Shown: positions 44,716 to 56,610, counted from the first letter of the stretch. The stretch is 64,000 nt of DNA from Larix kaempferi (GCA_027924585.1 BSBM01000151.1:10139501-10203500); one strand, 5' to 3'. Notes: generated by a model not told the origin, from the letters alone. Translations and numbers: made by a program.

Positions 44716-45480
44716 TGTTTGGAGATAATTCAGTAAATGCGGATAAAGACTAAACTCGATAGTTTAAATGGTTCAAATATAGAACAAAACAGGACATAAT
44801 ATAAAAATTTCCCTAGATCATACAATCAAAGTATTAACTAGCAAAGAGATCTCATCTCATACCTTGTGATTGAAGGTTGTCCTTGCTAGTTGTGATTCCC
44901 AACTCCTTTTTTTTGGCTAGTGATTTGTAGATGAAGGCAACACAAAACAATACAAGTGAAAGAAACAATGTACTATTGATAATATCTAAGCAAATAGTCA
45001 AGGAGAAATGCTTTAAAGATTTAAATAAAAAAAGACAAATCTTTATGGGAAATGAAATATATTGTTGTATTATAAACAAATAATGGAACAGACTTACAAC
45101 CATTTTCCTTGACGTTGTGAAGGTCCCTTCCAATGACGCCTTTCCTTGAACTTTATGCTTTCCTTGCTACAAAGACTATCTAGGAAAGGTCTCAACACTA
45201 TGGAATTTCTCCAACATTTGACTATCAAATCAATGATTCCACTATCCTGCTCCATGAGCTTGGGATTGTATTTATAAGCTCAAAGAGATAGTTGGGAGAT
45301 GAGAGAATGAGGGAGAAGGATAGGAAAATATGCCAAATGCACATTATCCATCATCATGATAATGAATAAAATGATGTGTAACAACTATAGAGCAATGATC
45401 TAGGAGTCATATCTCCTCGCCTAGTGATTAGAGGGATATGACATCAATTTCATCTCTCTACCTGTCAAGTAACATGAGCG
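44716..45480 (-). mobile_element. 5' LTR of gypsy element E
   Basis: On the minus strand it ends ...TCTCCAAACA at 44,716, with a TATAAATAC promoter at 45,268-45,276 and about 550 bp of R-U5. The outer start was not located, so the right limit is approximate. Confidence 0.5.
45268..45276 (-). promoter_or_regulatory. TATA box of E 5' LTR
   Basis: The minus strand reads GCTTATAAATACAATCCC. Confidence 0.6.
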
Positions 45481-47975
45481 ATGCCCTTTGTTTTGGGTGA
45501 GTTTTGACCTCCATCTGCTAACTTTTTAGCATGGGTTTTGTCTCAGAAGTGTTTTCTTGAGCTTTTGTTGTTGATTAGAAGCTTTGTGTGCTTTGAGTTG
45601 GGTGATTGTTATACAATTTGATTCCTTTCCGAGCTTTTATTTTCCATCAATATTTGATTGTGTTTAGATCCCCTTAGGTTAAATTCATCCTTTGGAGGGA
45701 TCCACCACACTCTTGTTCTGATATTTTTCATATGTAGATGATAGACCTTTGATTATCTGATTCTGAAACTTTCAAATACTTTTTGGGGGTTTTAGAATTC
45801 ATTTGGGTTGATTTGGAAAATTGAAATTGCTTGTTTTAGGCCTTCTTTTTGAATATTGTTTTTCCTTCACTTGTTGATAAAATTCGATCCCTTTCAAGTT
45901 TGGGAACTTGTGGGTCCTCTTGTATCTCTTTCATCGGTATTTAGTTCACATCTGATTGAATCATTAAGCTCTCAAAATAGTTTCTCTCAATTTTTGTTTC
46001 ATTGGTTTTTGCAAGTTTTGAATAACTTGGGTTGTGTTTTGCAAATAGAAAGCTTCGAAGGTCTTTGTGTGTTCCAAATCCCTTTGAACCTTGTTAGTTT
46101 GGGTGAATTCCTTGTTTTCTTTGTCTTCTTTCGTATTGGATCATTTGCAAATTTTATTGGAGTCCTCTTATTATAAATATTGAATCAAAAAGATTGCTCT
46201 TTGAAGTCTCTTGTATAATTTGAAAGTTCTTGAAACGATAAAAATTTTCGTTGTCTTCTTTGGTTTTAGGTCCATTTCAATTGTCATTTGCATCTTGTCA
46301 ATAGAAAAAAAGGAGATCATATTTTGATCTTTTTAATTGAGTTTGGAAGTCTTTGAAAAGTGGAAATTTTTTTTCGTCTTTTTTGGTTTTAGGATCTTTA
46401 CAAGTGAAATTAAATCTTGTCAATTGAAACAAAAAGCAGTATTTCGAGTCTTTCAGTGCAACTTAACTGTCTTTGAAAGAAAAAATATTTGCCTTAATTC
46501 ATTTAGTTCTTTTGCAAATAGTATTGGATCCTTTAGATTGAAACAAATAAGTGCTTACTTCAATTCTTTGTAGAAGTTTTTGAAAAAGAAAAAAACAATA
46601 AAAAGTCTTGCATTTTTTGTGTTTATTGAAAAGGCTTGTCTATTATTTGATTTTGGATTTCAAGAGTGTTTGTTTGGTTTGACATTGTTTTCCTCATTCA
46701 CTAAAAAGAGAAGTGAAAACTTGTGCATTGCATGAAAAGAGAAAAAATTTGCATTTTCATTGGGTGTTTACATTGAGAAGAAAATGGAATCCTCTCCCTT
46801 TCTTAGATAGTATTCATCGAAGTGAAATATTTGCATTTCCATTTAGTTGCATGGTATGGGGTCAAGTCATCACACCGTAAGCTTCATCTCCATGTACCCA
46901 TTGAGTAAAAGACATTGCCTTAAAATCAACCAACGCACTAATAAAATCAATTATATTTTTTCTTTTATAGCATATCAACAATAGTATAGGGATTAGAGAT
47001 TTTGAACTAGGAAAAGTGAGTAAATTGTCCAAGAGCTATTGAAATGAGATTAGGAACTCTAATGAGAGAAAATCCATTAGTAACATGAATTTATTTTGGG
47101 GAAACCTCCTATAACACATGATTCAAGTGGTAGGAGAAGTTGAGAAGAGTGTTTGGACTAGTCCCCAACACTTTCTCTCGGTGGGGTTATGCAATTAAAG
47201 GGGGTAATATTCGTAGTGGAAATTCCTCAAGGTGACACCGCTATCTGAGTTGCTTCGGGTCTAAGACATTTGTCTTATGTTCCCTTCCCATTTGCAGAAT
47301 CCATCTCCCATGACCGTTCTGCCAAACCACCAAGCACGAAGTGGTAGCCCTAGTTGGTTTTCCTAGGTTTCCTTCCTAGGTGACTGTAGTGGTGGTGTTG
47401 TCAATACCTCAAGTAGATGTACAACACATAATTTTAGATCCTTAGGAGGGAAATTGGTTTTGTCTAGTACTTGCAACTCTGGAAGTCAATTATAGAGTAG
47501 TTGTGGGTAACTGTCTCTCGTATCTTTGCTAACAGATTGATATCTCATCTTCGGAAGATCCCTTACCTACTGATTTCGTGGTTGATTTCCTTTAGGTATT
47601 TTTTATGGCTGTCTCTTACCACGTTCGTAGTTGTCCCTAGGAATCATTGTCTTTTCACATTGGCTAACTGATATCTGTGAAGATCTTGTAGATTGCAAGG
47701 GTTGGACCCTAAGTAGCAAGAGCCTCCACCTTCATAATGTTCACATCCTTCTTCCAATGATGGAACTATTCATGAAGGAATCCACTCTGAAGTTGGAAGC
47801 ATTGATCCCTTCAATAATTAGCTTGAAGGGGAGGTTGAGACTATTACAGACGGCCCTATCCCTCTGGTGAATCCACCCCTCACTAGAAATATCGTTCATG
47901 TACTTGTAGAATTTCCATCTACTAGATATATTTTTTGGATTATCGTTTTCCACCCAGTTCATGTAATAGACATCC
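45481..47975 (+). other. T-rich leader of gypsy element E2
   Basis: No domain was found. It is strongly T-rich on the plus strand, like the leader of A. CCCTTCCCATTTGCA at 47,283 echoes A. I could not find an intact primer site or LTR end, so the 5' end of E2 is missing or too decayed. It lies head-to-head with the E LTR. Confidence 0.45.
46226..46600 (+). repeat. degenerate ~120-bp tandem repeat in E2 leader
   Basis: Units start GTTCTTGAAAC (46,226), GTCTTTGAAAAG (46,349) and GTCTTTGAAAG (46,469), with a weak fourth at 46,576. They share TTTGGTTTTAGG and ATCTTGTCAAT(A/T)GAAA blocks. Confidence 0.6.
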
Positions 47976-49917
47976 TTCGGATATGATTTGGAACCATCTC
48001 ACTCTTCTGATCGGTTAATTCCATCACCCCCCTTACCATCTACAACTATGGATGATCTTACAAGAACCACTGTGCTTCAGACTACCACCAATTCTCTATT
48101 ATGGGGAACCTCATTGGCCCAAAGTATCCCCCAGGATGGTCAGGTGAATCTAGCCTTACCATTTATGTGCACGAATCCTATCGCATTTGACTTGGGTCAC
48201 ACCTCTACTTCTAGAGAATTACCTAGGCTTACACCAAGTGATTTACTTGGTGATTCTATACCATATCTCTCTAGTCGAGTGACCCATCAGGTTGTGGCCT
48301 TGGGTCCTATTATGGATAGCTTGATCCAATCCCCCCCCTCTCAAGTAGGTAACATAACGACAGTCACATAGATTGTTCCATCAATTCCTGTAACTACATA
48401 TGTGTCTTAACTAGTGGGCAAGCTATGTCAGGGGGGAAATTTGCACATAGGATCCAACCCTTAGTTTTTGGGAAACAACTGATTTGGGGGAAACAACCAA
48501 TTTTAGGGAAAAATTCCTCAAGAATCCAACCATTTATAGAAGGACCAATTTCCCAAATTGGAACCTCCATGGCTACCACTACACCCCTCTATTCTGGGTT
48601 ACCATACCCAGGAGCTACAAATGTTCCATGGGATCAACCTAATCCAACATGTATCCATCCATAAGGATGCATACCTATTCAACCTATGAACCCCATGTTT
48701 CCTACCTCCCAATATCCCCAAAACCCATACATGGGAGGACCAATAGGTTTTAATATTCCATCCCAATCAAACTTGGGTCCTACTGGTATTCCAATGCCAC
48801 ATCAATATTATTAGTATCCTCAAGTTAACCGAAAGTTACCCTTTCTAGCTACATTAGATCTACCTAATCTGCCGCGTTTGAAAAATGATCCCATACAACA
48901 TGCCCAATTTTGGCCACCAATCCCCGCCAAACTACCATCAGATATTCCAAAATTCGACGGGAATCCAGGAGAGTATCCAAACAACCATGTGATGACCTAC
49001 CATCTATGGTGTTCCTCCAACTCCTTAATGGATGAGTCCATTTGGTTGAGACATTTTTAGAGGACTCTCACTAACACGGCTAGAAAGTGGTAAATTGAGT
49101 TACCATGACACTTCTTTAGTGATTTCAATTCCCTTGCCATGGAATTTTGACACATTTTTAGTTACCAATTCAATACGAAATTGATACTGAGATTTTGGCA
49201 TCGCTTATACAATCCACTTCTACTCACATATCTAATCATATTCATGAGTGGAGATGGTTGCGTCTATTAAAGCAAGCCAATATTCTAGACTAGCTTTTAG
49301 CTAATTGGTTTACTAAGTCATTTGTGCCACCCATCACTAGGGATGTTTCTATGGGAGGTGATGTTACTAAAGAAAAGGAAATTATTCATGCTTAATATCT
49401 ATATTTAGTGTATTCCCAATCTAGCAAACTTTATGATCTGATCCCAAATGCTCCCTGTCCCACTAATGAACCTTTAAGACCATCCACAAAACCTCAAGAT
49501 GATGGTATTGTAGGTTCTGCAAAAACACAGTCTATTACCCAATCGATTGGGAAACAAATCAAAACAGCTTCTACCCCATCCTTAACACAGACTAGTTCAA
49601 ACACCAAGACTACCCCCCCTCCTGCCTAATCCTTCAAGGTGAATTCAGTTCAATCCAACTCATCTCAATTACCTGGAGGCAAGAAGAATAACAAAGGGAA
49701 ATCTAAAAAATATCAAAACAAGTGGGAGAATAACAAAACCAAATATCCCACTACTGAAACCAAACCAAAGAGAAAGGAAAAGTTTCCTTTCCTAATTTGT
49801 GGAGACGACCAATACATGAAGGATTTCCCTTGTCATGATGAGGTCACTAAGTTACTGAAAGGGAACTCCCAACCGAAAGCATTAATTGATCCTTTCCCAC
49901 CTCAACAACAATAAATG
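47976..49917 (+). pseudogene. gag of gypsy element E2
   Basis: Four frames are needed. 47,988-48,370: a Ser/Thr/Pro-rich N-terminal part. 48,425-48,660: KQLIWGKQPILGKNSSRIQP, matching the GKP/GKN segment of E. 48,840-49,060: LPSDIPKFDGNPGEYPNNH, TYHLWCSSNSLMDESIWLRH, the gag domain. After a shift near 49,150: PIRYEIDTEILASLIQST, THISNHIHEWRWLRLLKQ, LLANWFTKSFVPPITRDV. 49,408-49,915: a Gln/Lys/Thr-rich linker. The knuckle region FLICGDDQYMKDFPC has lost a Cys, the His and the last Cys (C to F, H to Q, C to F). Many stops. Confidence 0.85.
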
Positions 49918-50055
49918 ATTTCTCATAATACTCCATAGTGGGGCAATGGGAGTCATCCTCACCATGTGGAGACTTCCTCAATTGCTCAAGTCTTCATGTG
50001 CATTGAGACAATTAGATTAAACACCAGGTCATAGACATATGAACCTATTCCAGAT

Positions 50056-50760
50056 ATGAACACCAATGGAAGTCCTATGGATAAAACATCCACCTCCGCT
50101 AACCATCCACCTATTGGCCCTCTTCAAATCGATATGCCTATTCCTGACACAATGTTTTTCCCACCAAAGAGCACAATTCAAAAAGTGACATTTAATCCAA
50201 GTGCCCGTGCTACCAAAATTACAATATTGTTGAAGACTTAGATAAGGAATCTTGCGTTATGTTGACTCTCAAAGTTCTAAAATATTGTGCTAGTCAGCAT
50301 AGAACCCTATTATAAGCTTTCAAAGTTGTGGACCCTGAGACTTCCAATACCATTATGTTCAAGCTAGAATACTTTAAGACGATGGTTTCCCATCATCTTG
50401 CGTTCCAAATCCATATGAACATTTGTGGAAGAATATCCATCCGACCATTTTGGACAAAGGTGCATCGACTTATGTCATGTCTTTATCATGTTGGAAGGTT
50501 ATCGCCTCTCCTAAAGTAAATTAGTCTCCCACCATGCTTAAGGCCTTTAATGGTCGCAGTTTTCAACCTTATGGAATTTTACCATCTTTAGCCATGGAAT
50601 TAGGAGGCAATACTATTTCCATTCATGTGGAGGTAGTCGATGCACCTTTGGATTATAATTTTCTACTTGTTCAAAATTGGTTTTACGCAATGATGGCCAT
50701 TGCATCCTTAGTCTTTGACCTGGTATAATTTCCTCATCAAGGAAAAATATTTACCATTGA
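50056..50760 (+). pseudogene. aspartic protease of gypsy element E2
   Basis: A linker with DTMFFPPKSTIQKVTFNP, then in a shifted frame ILDKGASTYVMSLSCWKVIA (50,450-50,515). FNGRSFQPYGILPSLAMELG, HVEVVDAPLDYNFLLVQNW and the FAYAM-like segment follow to 50,728. The active site reads D-K-G-A. The ILGR flap-end motif is LLVQ. Confidence 0.75.
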
Positions 50761-51417
50761 CCAACTTGACTTTTGCACCCCTGATATCCATAATAATACT
50801 TCCAACCACATCCCTTTTTTAGGGAATTCTAAACCTCAATATGAGGATGGGGGAGTAGGACTTCTTAAGGATTCTCCAATCATAAGAGTTTTTCCCATGT
50901 AAGCCCTAGATCTCCCATGGTAGGTGGCCATGGTTAATACAATTTCATATACGGTACTACAATCCCATAAATCATATGATCGTTGGATAGTACCTAGTAC
51001 ATATGGAATTCAATCACTCGGCAACATGCATTCTTTTCAAGTATCGTTCTTCCATCTGATGAAAACCTCTTGGAAGTCATGGCCAAGGAATATGAGCATA
51101 GTTCACCTTCCATGTCAAGCTCATTAAAAAATGAAATAGATACCCATTAGGCTAGTTCTCTTTCTGTTTCAAGCTCATTAAAAAATGAAACAGATAACCA
51201 TGAGCATAGTTCATTGTCTGTGTTAAGCTTGTTAAAAAATGAAACAAACCCCCCTCCCATTTTGTCAAGTATTCCACTAGATTTAGTACATGAACTTTCA
51301 TTTCCTCGGCCTGTGTCAATTGATACTCTTTCTTCCTCTCTCCTTGGTGTACCTTTTCTTAGTAGTAACCAAGAGTATAATTGGGTGAAGAAAAAGAGTC
51401 ACTGGACGAAATGAAGC
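50761..51417 (+). pseudogene. pol linker with peptide repeats, E2
   Basis: After protease the frame enters a Ser-rich linker ending at a TGA at 51,412. It includes SSIVLPSDENLLEVMAKEYE, three 18-residue repeats (SSSLKNE core), then SIPLDLVHELSFPRPVSIDT and SNQEYNWVKKKSHWTK. The reverse transcriptase that should follow is not recognisable between here and integrase at 52,040. The linker could be the region before RT, with RT deleted. Confidence 0.5.
51094..51255 (+). repeat. three 54-bp (18-codon) coding repeats
   Basis: Units start at 51,094, 51,148 and 51,202 in register with the linker frame. Consensus EHSSLSVSSSLKNETDNH. Unit 2 has TAG for the Glu codon. A 47-54-bp version recurs at 51,608-51,855. 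Confidence 0.85.
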
Positions 51418-51435
51418 TTGGGGGGGCATGTCTCC

Positions 51436-51600
51436 AGCCTCTGGATATCATACTGGAGTTAAGCCACTAGCTTCTGCGAATCATGTCGGGGGTAAAATTC
51501 CAACCTTTGGACATCATGTTTAGATAAAATCCATTAATGGGTATACCCAAAGTATCGACCTCTGGATATCATGTAGGGAAGAAACCCACTAATGTCGGTA
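51436..51600 (+). repeat. three-copy CCTCTGGATATCAT reiteration
   Basis: CCTCTGGATATCAT (51,438), CCTTTGGACATCAT (51,504) and CCTCTGGATATCAT (51,559), each followed by a CCACTA/CCATTA block. It separates the two SSLKNE-type arrays. Confidence 0.6.
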
Positions 51601-51607
51601 TCATTCC

Positions 51608-51855
51608 AAGCATAGCTTATTTTTGGTTCCAAGCTCATTAAAAAATGAAACCCCGAGCATAGTTCATTATTTGTTTCAAGCTTGTTAAAAAATGAAACCC
51701 TGAGCATAGTTCATTCTTTGTTTCAAGATTGTTAAAGAATGAATCAAACACCCCAATCATAGTTCATTCTTTGTTTCAAGCTCGTTAAAAAATGAAGCAT
51801 ATGCCTCGAGCATAGTTCATTCTCTATTTCAAGCTCGTTAAAAAATGAAGTAGAC
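51608..51855 (+). repeat. five degenerate GAGCATAGTTCATT repeats
   Basis: Units of about 47-54 bp contain GAGCATAGTTCATTCTTTG then TTTCAAGCTCGTTAAAAAATG. They are the same unit as the 18-codon repeats at 51,094 but no longer in one frame. Confidence 0.75.
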
Positions 51856-52039
51856 ATATTATTGTCTTTTTAATGGTTGCACTTGCTTATTGCTACTTAT
51901 CATTGCCTCTCTTTCTTATTGTCGTTGCAATTATGCTTGACACTAGTCGTTTGCATTGCATTTCTACTGTTTCGTAGTTACCCTCTAGAGATATGTTACT
52001 ATGAGTGATTCCAATCACATGCCTATTTGTAGTGATTGC

Positions 52040-53218
52040 TTAGGATCTGTTCTATGCACTGGAACTCAGTTGCATGCCACTCATTCTAACAATAAAATCC
52101 ATGGCATCCTTAAATCCTATCATGATGAGCTTTGTGGAGGGAATTTTGCTAACAAGTAAATAGATCATAAGGTGATGTGCAAGGGTTATTTACGGCTGAC
52201 TATATTAAAGGATGTAGAGAAGTATGTACAAGGATGTGATGGTTTCTAGAAAATGGGACAACTGATTCAATCTGATTGAATGCCATTACAAACCCAGTTG
52301 GTAGTGGAACCTTTCGAGAAATGGGCTCTCAATTTCATGGGATCGATTAATCCCTCATCTTGCCAAATATCCTACATTTTAGTGTGCATGGACTATGTCA
52401 CCAAATGGGTGGAGGTGAAGGCTCTTTCAAGGGCCATAGAGCATGTTGTATCAGAATTTTTGTTTGAGGAGATCTTCGTCTGTTATGGGATACCAAGGGA
52501 GATATTCACAGATAGATGAGCAAAACTTATGGGACACAATATTGAAAATCTGATTGCAAAATATAATATTCGACATTGGGTCATCTTGCCTTACCATCCA
52601 CAAGAAAATGGCCAAGAAGAAAGCACCAATAAGGTACTGGAAAATATTCTCATGAATACTGTGGCTATTCACTTTCATGACTGAGCCAGCCAACTCCTAG
52701 AAGCTCTATGGGCCTATAGGACTACTTGACATAACACCATGGGGTTTTCTCCATTTGATGTTGTGCATGGTAAGTTCCCCATATTCCATGTTAAATTCGA
52801 GATCAATACACTCAGAACTGCTCAGGAAGTTGGCTTGGATTTGAATACAACATAGAAGCATAAGTTAGACCACCTCAATGAGATGGATGAGATCTACTTT
52901 GCTATGCTACAACACATTTCCATTGTACAAGAAAAACGTACAAAGTGGCATGACCAACTAATCAAGAAGAATAAGTTTCATCCATGATATTGGGCATTGA
53001 TATACAATTCCAAGTTCAAAGATACAGTTTTCAACAATGGGAATATTAAACTTACAACCATAGATGATGCATTCACTGCTCTGCTCTCTAATGGACATTT
53101 TCTTTGGTTGTATCATCATATACCCTCAAAGGACTCTTTCATCAAGCATATTTCTTCCAACCTGAATTTAGAAGTGGTAGATGGCGAAGGAAATTCCCCC
53201 ATACCTCCACCTACATGA
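52040..53218 (+). pseudogene. gypsy integrase, E2
   Basis: One frame with seven or so stops and no shift after 52,280. It starts with the zinc-binding region (SYHDELCGGNFANK, VMCKGYLRLTILKD), then PFEKWALNFMGSINPSS, YILVCMDYVTKWVEVKAL with the first Asp, GIPREIFTDR with the second Asp followed by a stop, YHPQENGQEESTNKVLENIL with the Glu, then ALWAYRTT and MGFSPFDVVHGKFPIFHVKF. The C-terminal tail runs HHIPSKDSFIKHISSNLNLE to a TGA at 53,216. The catalytic triad is intact, but the gene is dead. Confidence 0.9.
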
Positions 53219-53237
53219 TTTTTTTTATAGTTTTCTA

Positions 53238-53287
53238 CAATAATAATAATAATAATAATAATGATGATGATGGTGGTGATGATGATA
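53238..53287. repeat. (AAT)n/(ATG)n compound microsatellite
   Basis: About eight AAT units followed by GATGATGATGGTGGTGATGATGATAAA, immediately after the integrase stop. Confidence 0.9.
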
Positions 53288-54640
53288 AATAGGACTGTGA
53301 AAACCCCTTTGGGGCGTATTTAGACAAATGCCAATTGAAAATCAACTTGCTAGCGGTTGGCATATGCAAAAACAAAAACATGAATAAAATGTCTCTAAAG
53401 TTATTTTTGTTCTGATTTTATATCAATACTTTATAGTAACTGTAGGTTCTTTAAGGTTTTGAAACTCCTTTAGTGTCAGCAACTCCTTTTCATTGCATAA
53501 TGTTTGATTTTTTTAAAATAAAAACTGTTGCAACTCGTTTAGTAACAAATCGTTTGATAGTGTTGCAACTCGTTCAATAGCAGCAAGTTTGATATTGTTG
53601 TAACTCCATCACTAGCAACATGCTTGATATTGTCAACTCCATCATTTGTTGCACAATTTCTGCTTCACGGTGTTGAAACTCCAATTTTACTGCCAAACTC
53701 AAAAAATTTCCACCTCTACTATTCTTAGACACTAAATATGATTGAAATCAAAGTTGTTGACACCTCCAATGTTGACACCATCACATATCTACCATGGCCA
53801 CCGCCAAATATACGAGTACTGACCATTGTTCATACCACCATAATGATCATTTGTGGTAAGTCGAGTCAGGTACGATTCTTCCTTAATTCCCCATTATTTT
53901 GTAAAATAATTGCAATGTATGGATTTGTTGTCACTTCTCCACATCACTTGGTCGCGGTCATCCAACCAATCAGTTGAGGGGAGTGACGGTTTAGCGACTT
54001 GTACCTTTCACACAATTGTGCATGACCATTTTGGTACACTATTACCCAACCTATACCATGAAACTTTCCCAATCTAAATTTCCATATTTGGTGACTACCA
54101 GGGAACATTTTAAGCATCCATAATTATTTTAAAGTGTAGAAACCTTGGCAAATCTTACTAATTCTTAAATTTCCAACCATAAAATATTGGGTGATGTTTT
54201 TGTAAAAAATGAAAATTTCTAAGGATCTTCTATAGTTTCTAGACAATTTTGGCGATTTTTATAGTTAAAAAAATATTATCCCTTGGAGTTTGGGTGAATC
54301 AACTTAGAAAAATGGAAATTAGCGAATCTTTTTTGGAAAAAAGGTCAAAAAATAGACCATGGGATAAATTTCACCCCTTAAATTTTTCCTGGTGATTACC
54401 ACTTTTGTTGCTACTTGCATGCATGAACTTATTGTATGCCCATTACCGTAACCCTATGAGTATAAGAAATTGTACAAGCTTGATTAATTCACATCAACAG
54501 GGGGCTCAACAGTTCAACATGAACTTGAAACAATAAAACATCTTTGTAAGAATGTGGGAGTATACTAGGAATTTCAAAATTCATGATGAGTGGTATATTT
54601 TGAAAGGCTATAGGTTTTGATAAAAGTGTAGCACTAGAAT
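53288..54640. other. unassigned spacer after E2 integrase
   Basis: No coding family or LTR ends recognised; it includes a minisatellite at 53,527-53,670. It separates E2 integrase from the second accessory ORF, so whether the two belong to one element is not settled. Confidence 0.35.
53527..53670. repeat. 35-bp minisatellite
   Basis: Units start GTTGCAACTC / GTTGCAACTC / GTTGTAACTC / GTCAACTCC at 53,527, 53,562, 53,597 and 53,632, an exact 35-bp period. Decayed units flank it (AACTCC motifs from 53,460 to 53,690). Confidence 0.85.
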
Positions 54641-54651
54641 TCACAGAGAAT

Positions 54652-55857
54652 TTGGATGAAAAAGTTTCTATTGTAATGGATCTGCAAATTCCAATCATAG
54701 AGGATACCATAGATCAGGTGTCGAGGCTTCTGCAACAAGGAGAGTATTGGTTTGGCTGGAAAATTCCTCTTCTGCAAGCAACAGAAGAATTTTTAAGAGG
54801 AGGAGAAGTTATACAACACATGGGTATAGGATGTGCATGTGAATCCTTACCTGTGATATGGAAAGATGTATCCCTCTTCGAACATAAATATATTACCTCT
54901 GAAGGACACTACAAGTTAATTTTTTCATACAATTTTAAGTTTTTGTCTCAGCTAAGGCATCAAGTTTTGTTAAATATGCCATATTTTATGTTGGGTACAC
55001 TTAATCTCATGGCACGGTCCGCAAGAGGAGTCAAGCATCCTTTAGCAACAATAATTAATCATGTCCTAATCAAGCTGCTAGTTATTGATGTTTTGATAAA
55101 TACCCAAAGGATATGGAGACAATTCATGGGCTTACCAAAGGAATATGGAGAAGAATCCAAGGAAGAAGTAGAGCAGACATAAGTTGGGAAAGAAGAACTA
55201 GAAGAAGAGGAACAACAGAAAGAAGAGGGAAAATATGACTTGAGAAATAAAGAGAGTAAATCATAAGAAGGGGGGGCATTAAAAGCATAAGGAACTTCAT
55301 TTGGAATTAACCAGGAAGATGACCTAGAGGAGGAAGATGAAAATGTAGACCAAAATATAGAGGAACAATCAGGGCCCAGTAACTCCATGCCACCTCTATC
55401 GGACAGTGACATGGAGGTTGTTGAAGAAAACACCCTAAGAGAATAATATCAACCCTATGTTATAGAATAAGAGCAGCCCTCGACACATATTAAACCAAAG
55501 AGCATGAAAAGATCAATTGCATAATTCATAGCATTTTTCCAAGGAGGAGGACAAGGTCGATGGGTCTTGCACTGAATAAAGTAATACCACCCATACCCTT
55601 GTGGCTTCCACATAATAACCAACCGTGTAGGAGGTAGTTGATGTTCAAGTCATTACCCAAGAACTTGAGCAAAAAGAGAACCCTACTATTGCTACTTCGT
55701 AAGAACTAGTTGCAGATGATGTTGTGGTTGTTACACAAGAACCAACCACAAATAAAGTAGTTAATTTTGAGGCTATCACACAAGAACCAGCCCCAGTTAA
55801 GAGGGGAGAGGGTGAAATTGTTGCTACTACTCCATTTTTTCTAGAATGAGTTGACTC
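54652..55857 (+). pseudogene. second accessory ORF, 5' part (element with LTR at 59,124)
   Basis: An open stretch of 176 codons at 54,652-55,182: VSRLLQQGEYWFGWKIPLLQ, GIGCACESLPVIWKDVSLFE, SYNFKFLSQLRHQVLLNMPY, RGVKHPLATIINHVLIKLLV, then an acidic Glu/Gln-rich segment (55,180-55,440: EELEEEEQQKEE, EDDLEEEDENVDQNIEEQ). After a shift near 55,500, AITQEPAPVKRGEGEIVATT runs up to the solo LTR insertion. I do not recognise the family. The order (globular part, acidic linker, later helical part) resembles the accessory ORF at 1,445-4,807, but I see no clear sequence match between them. Confidence 0.5.
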
Positions 55858-55862
55858 AATGG
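55858..55862. other. left target-site duplication of solo LTR
   Basis: AATGG, identical to 57,878-57,882. Confidence 0.85.
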
Positions 55863-56424
55863 TGTCAAGCCCCTCCCAGGGCTAGCTAGTCTAATATACA
55901 CTAATCACAAAATAGATCTGAATAATGAACCTAACAACATTTATTTTCTTTATTTTAACACATACAACATATAAAAAATCTACAAAAATCCAATAGTTCC
56001 AAACTTTCAACATTAAAATTAATTCAACTCTAATATAATGCGTAAAACAATGATTATAAAATACCTGTCAAATCGCTAGTTTTTTACAGTTGAGGATGAA
56101 GCTAAAGGTTGATGTTGTTTCTGAATCCACCACAAGATTAGTTCTTCAAGATTTCCAATCCATATTGATCCATCGGCCTCCTCCCTACCATACCCTAGAG
56201 TACTCTTCTTGCTTTGGGACCCCCGAGCTGTGATGGGGCCAACAATACTCTGCTAGCCAATGAACTATGACACCATACTCTCTGCTTAAGGGAATTACAA
56301 CACCACTTATATCATAGTGAACCACTACCACACCCTCTAATAGTCACCTAGACAGGAGCCACATCCCAAGCTTCCTCCAAAATTCTTTTGCCAGGAAGAG
56401 ATATCTCAAACTCCTTCCTCCTTT

Positions 56425-56432
56425 CTTTTATA
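56425..56432 (-). promoter_or_regulatory. TATA box of solo LTR
   Basis: The minus strand reads GTTTTTATAAAAGAAAGG. Confidence 0.55.
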
Positions 56433-56483
56433 AAAACCCCCCTGATTTATTTTCCTGCCCTTTTATTTTATTATTATTATTTC

Positions 56484-56610
56484 TATTTCTAATGTTTATC
56501 TTAATGTTACTATTATTCTTATTCTTGTTATTATTTTTATTTCTAATGTTTATCTTGTTGTTATTATTTTTATTTCTAATGTTTATCTTGTTGTTATTAT
56601 TATTATTATT
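56484..56610. repeat. TATTTCTAATGTTTATCTT repeats with TTATTA microsatellite
   Basis: TATTTCTAATGTTTATCTT starts at 56,484, 56,538 and 56,571, the last two 33 bp apart. It runs into a (TTA)n tract. Confidence 0.8.
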
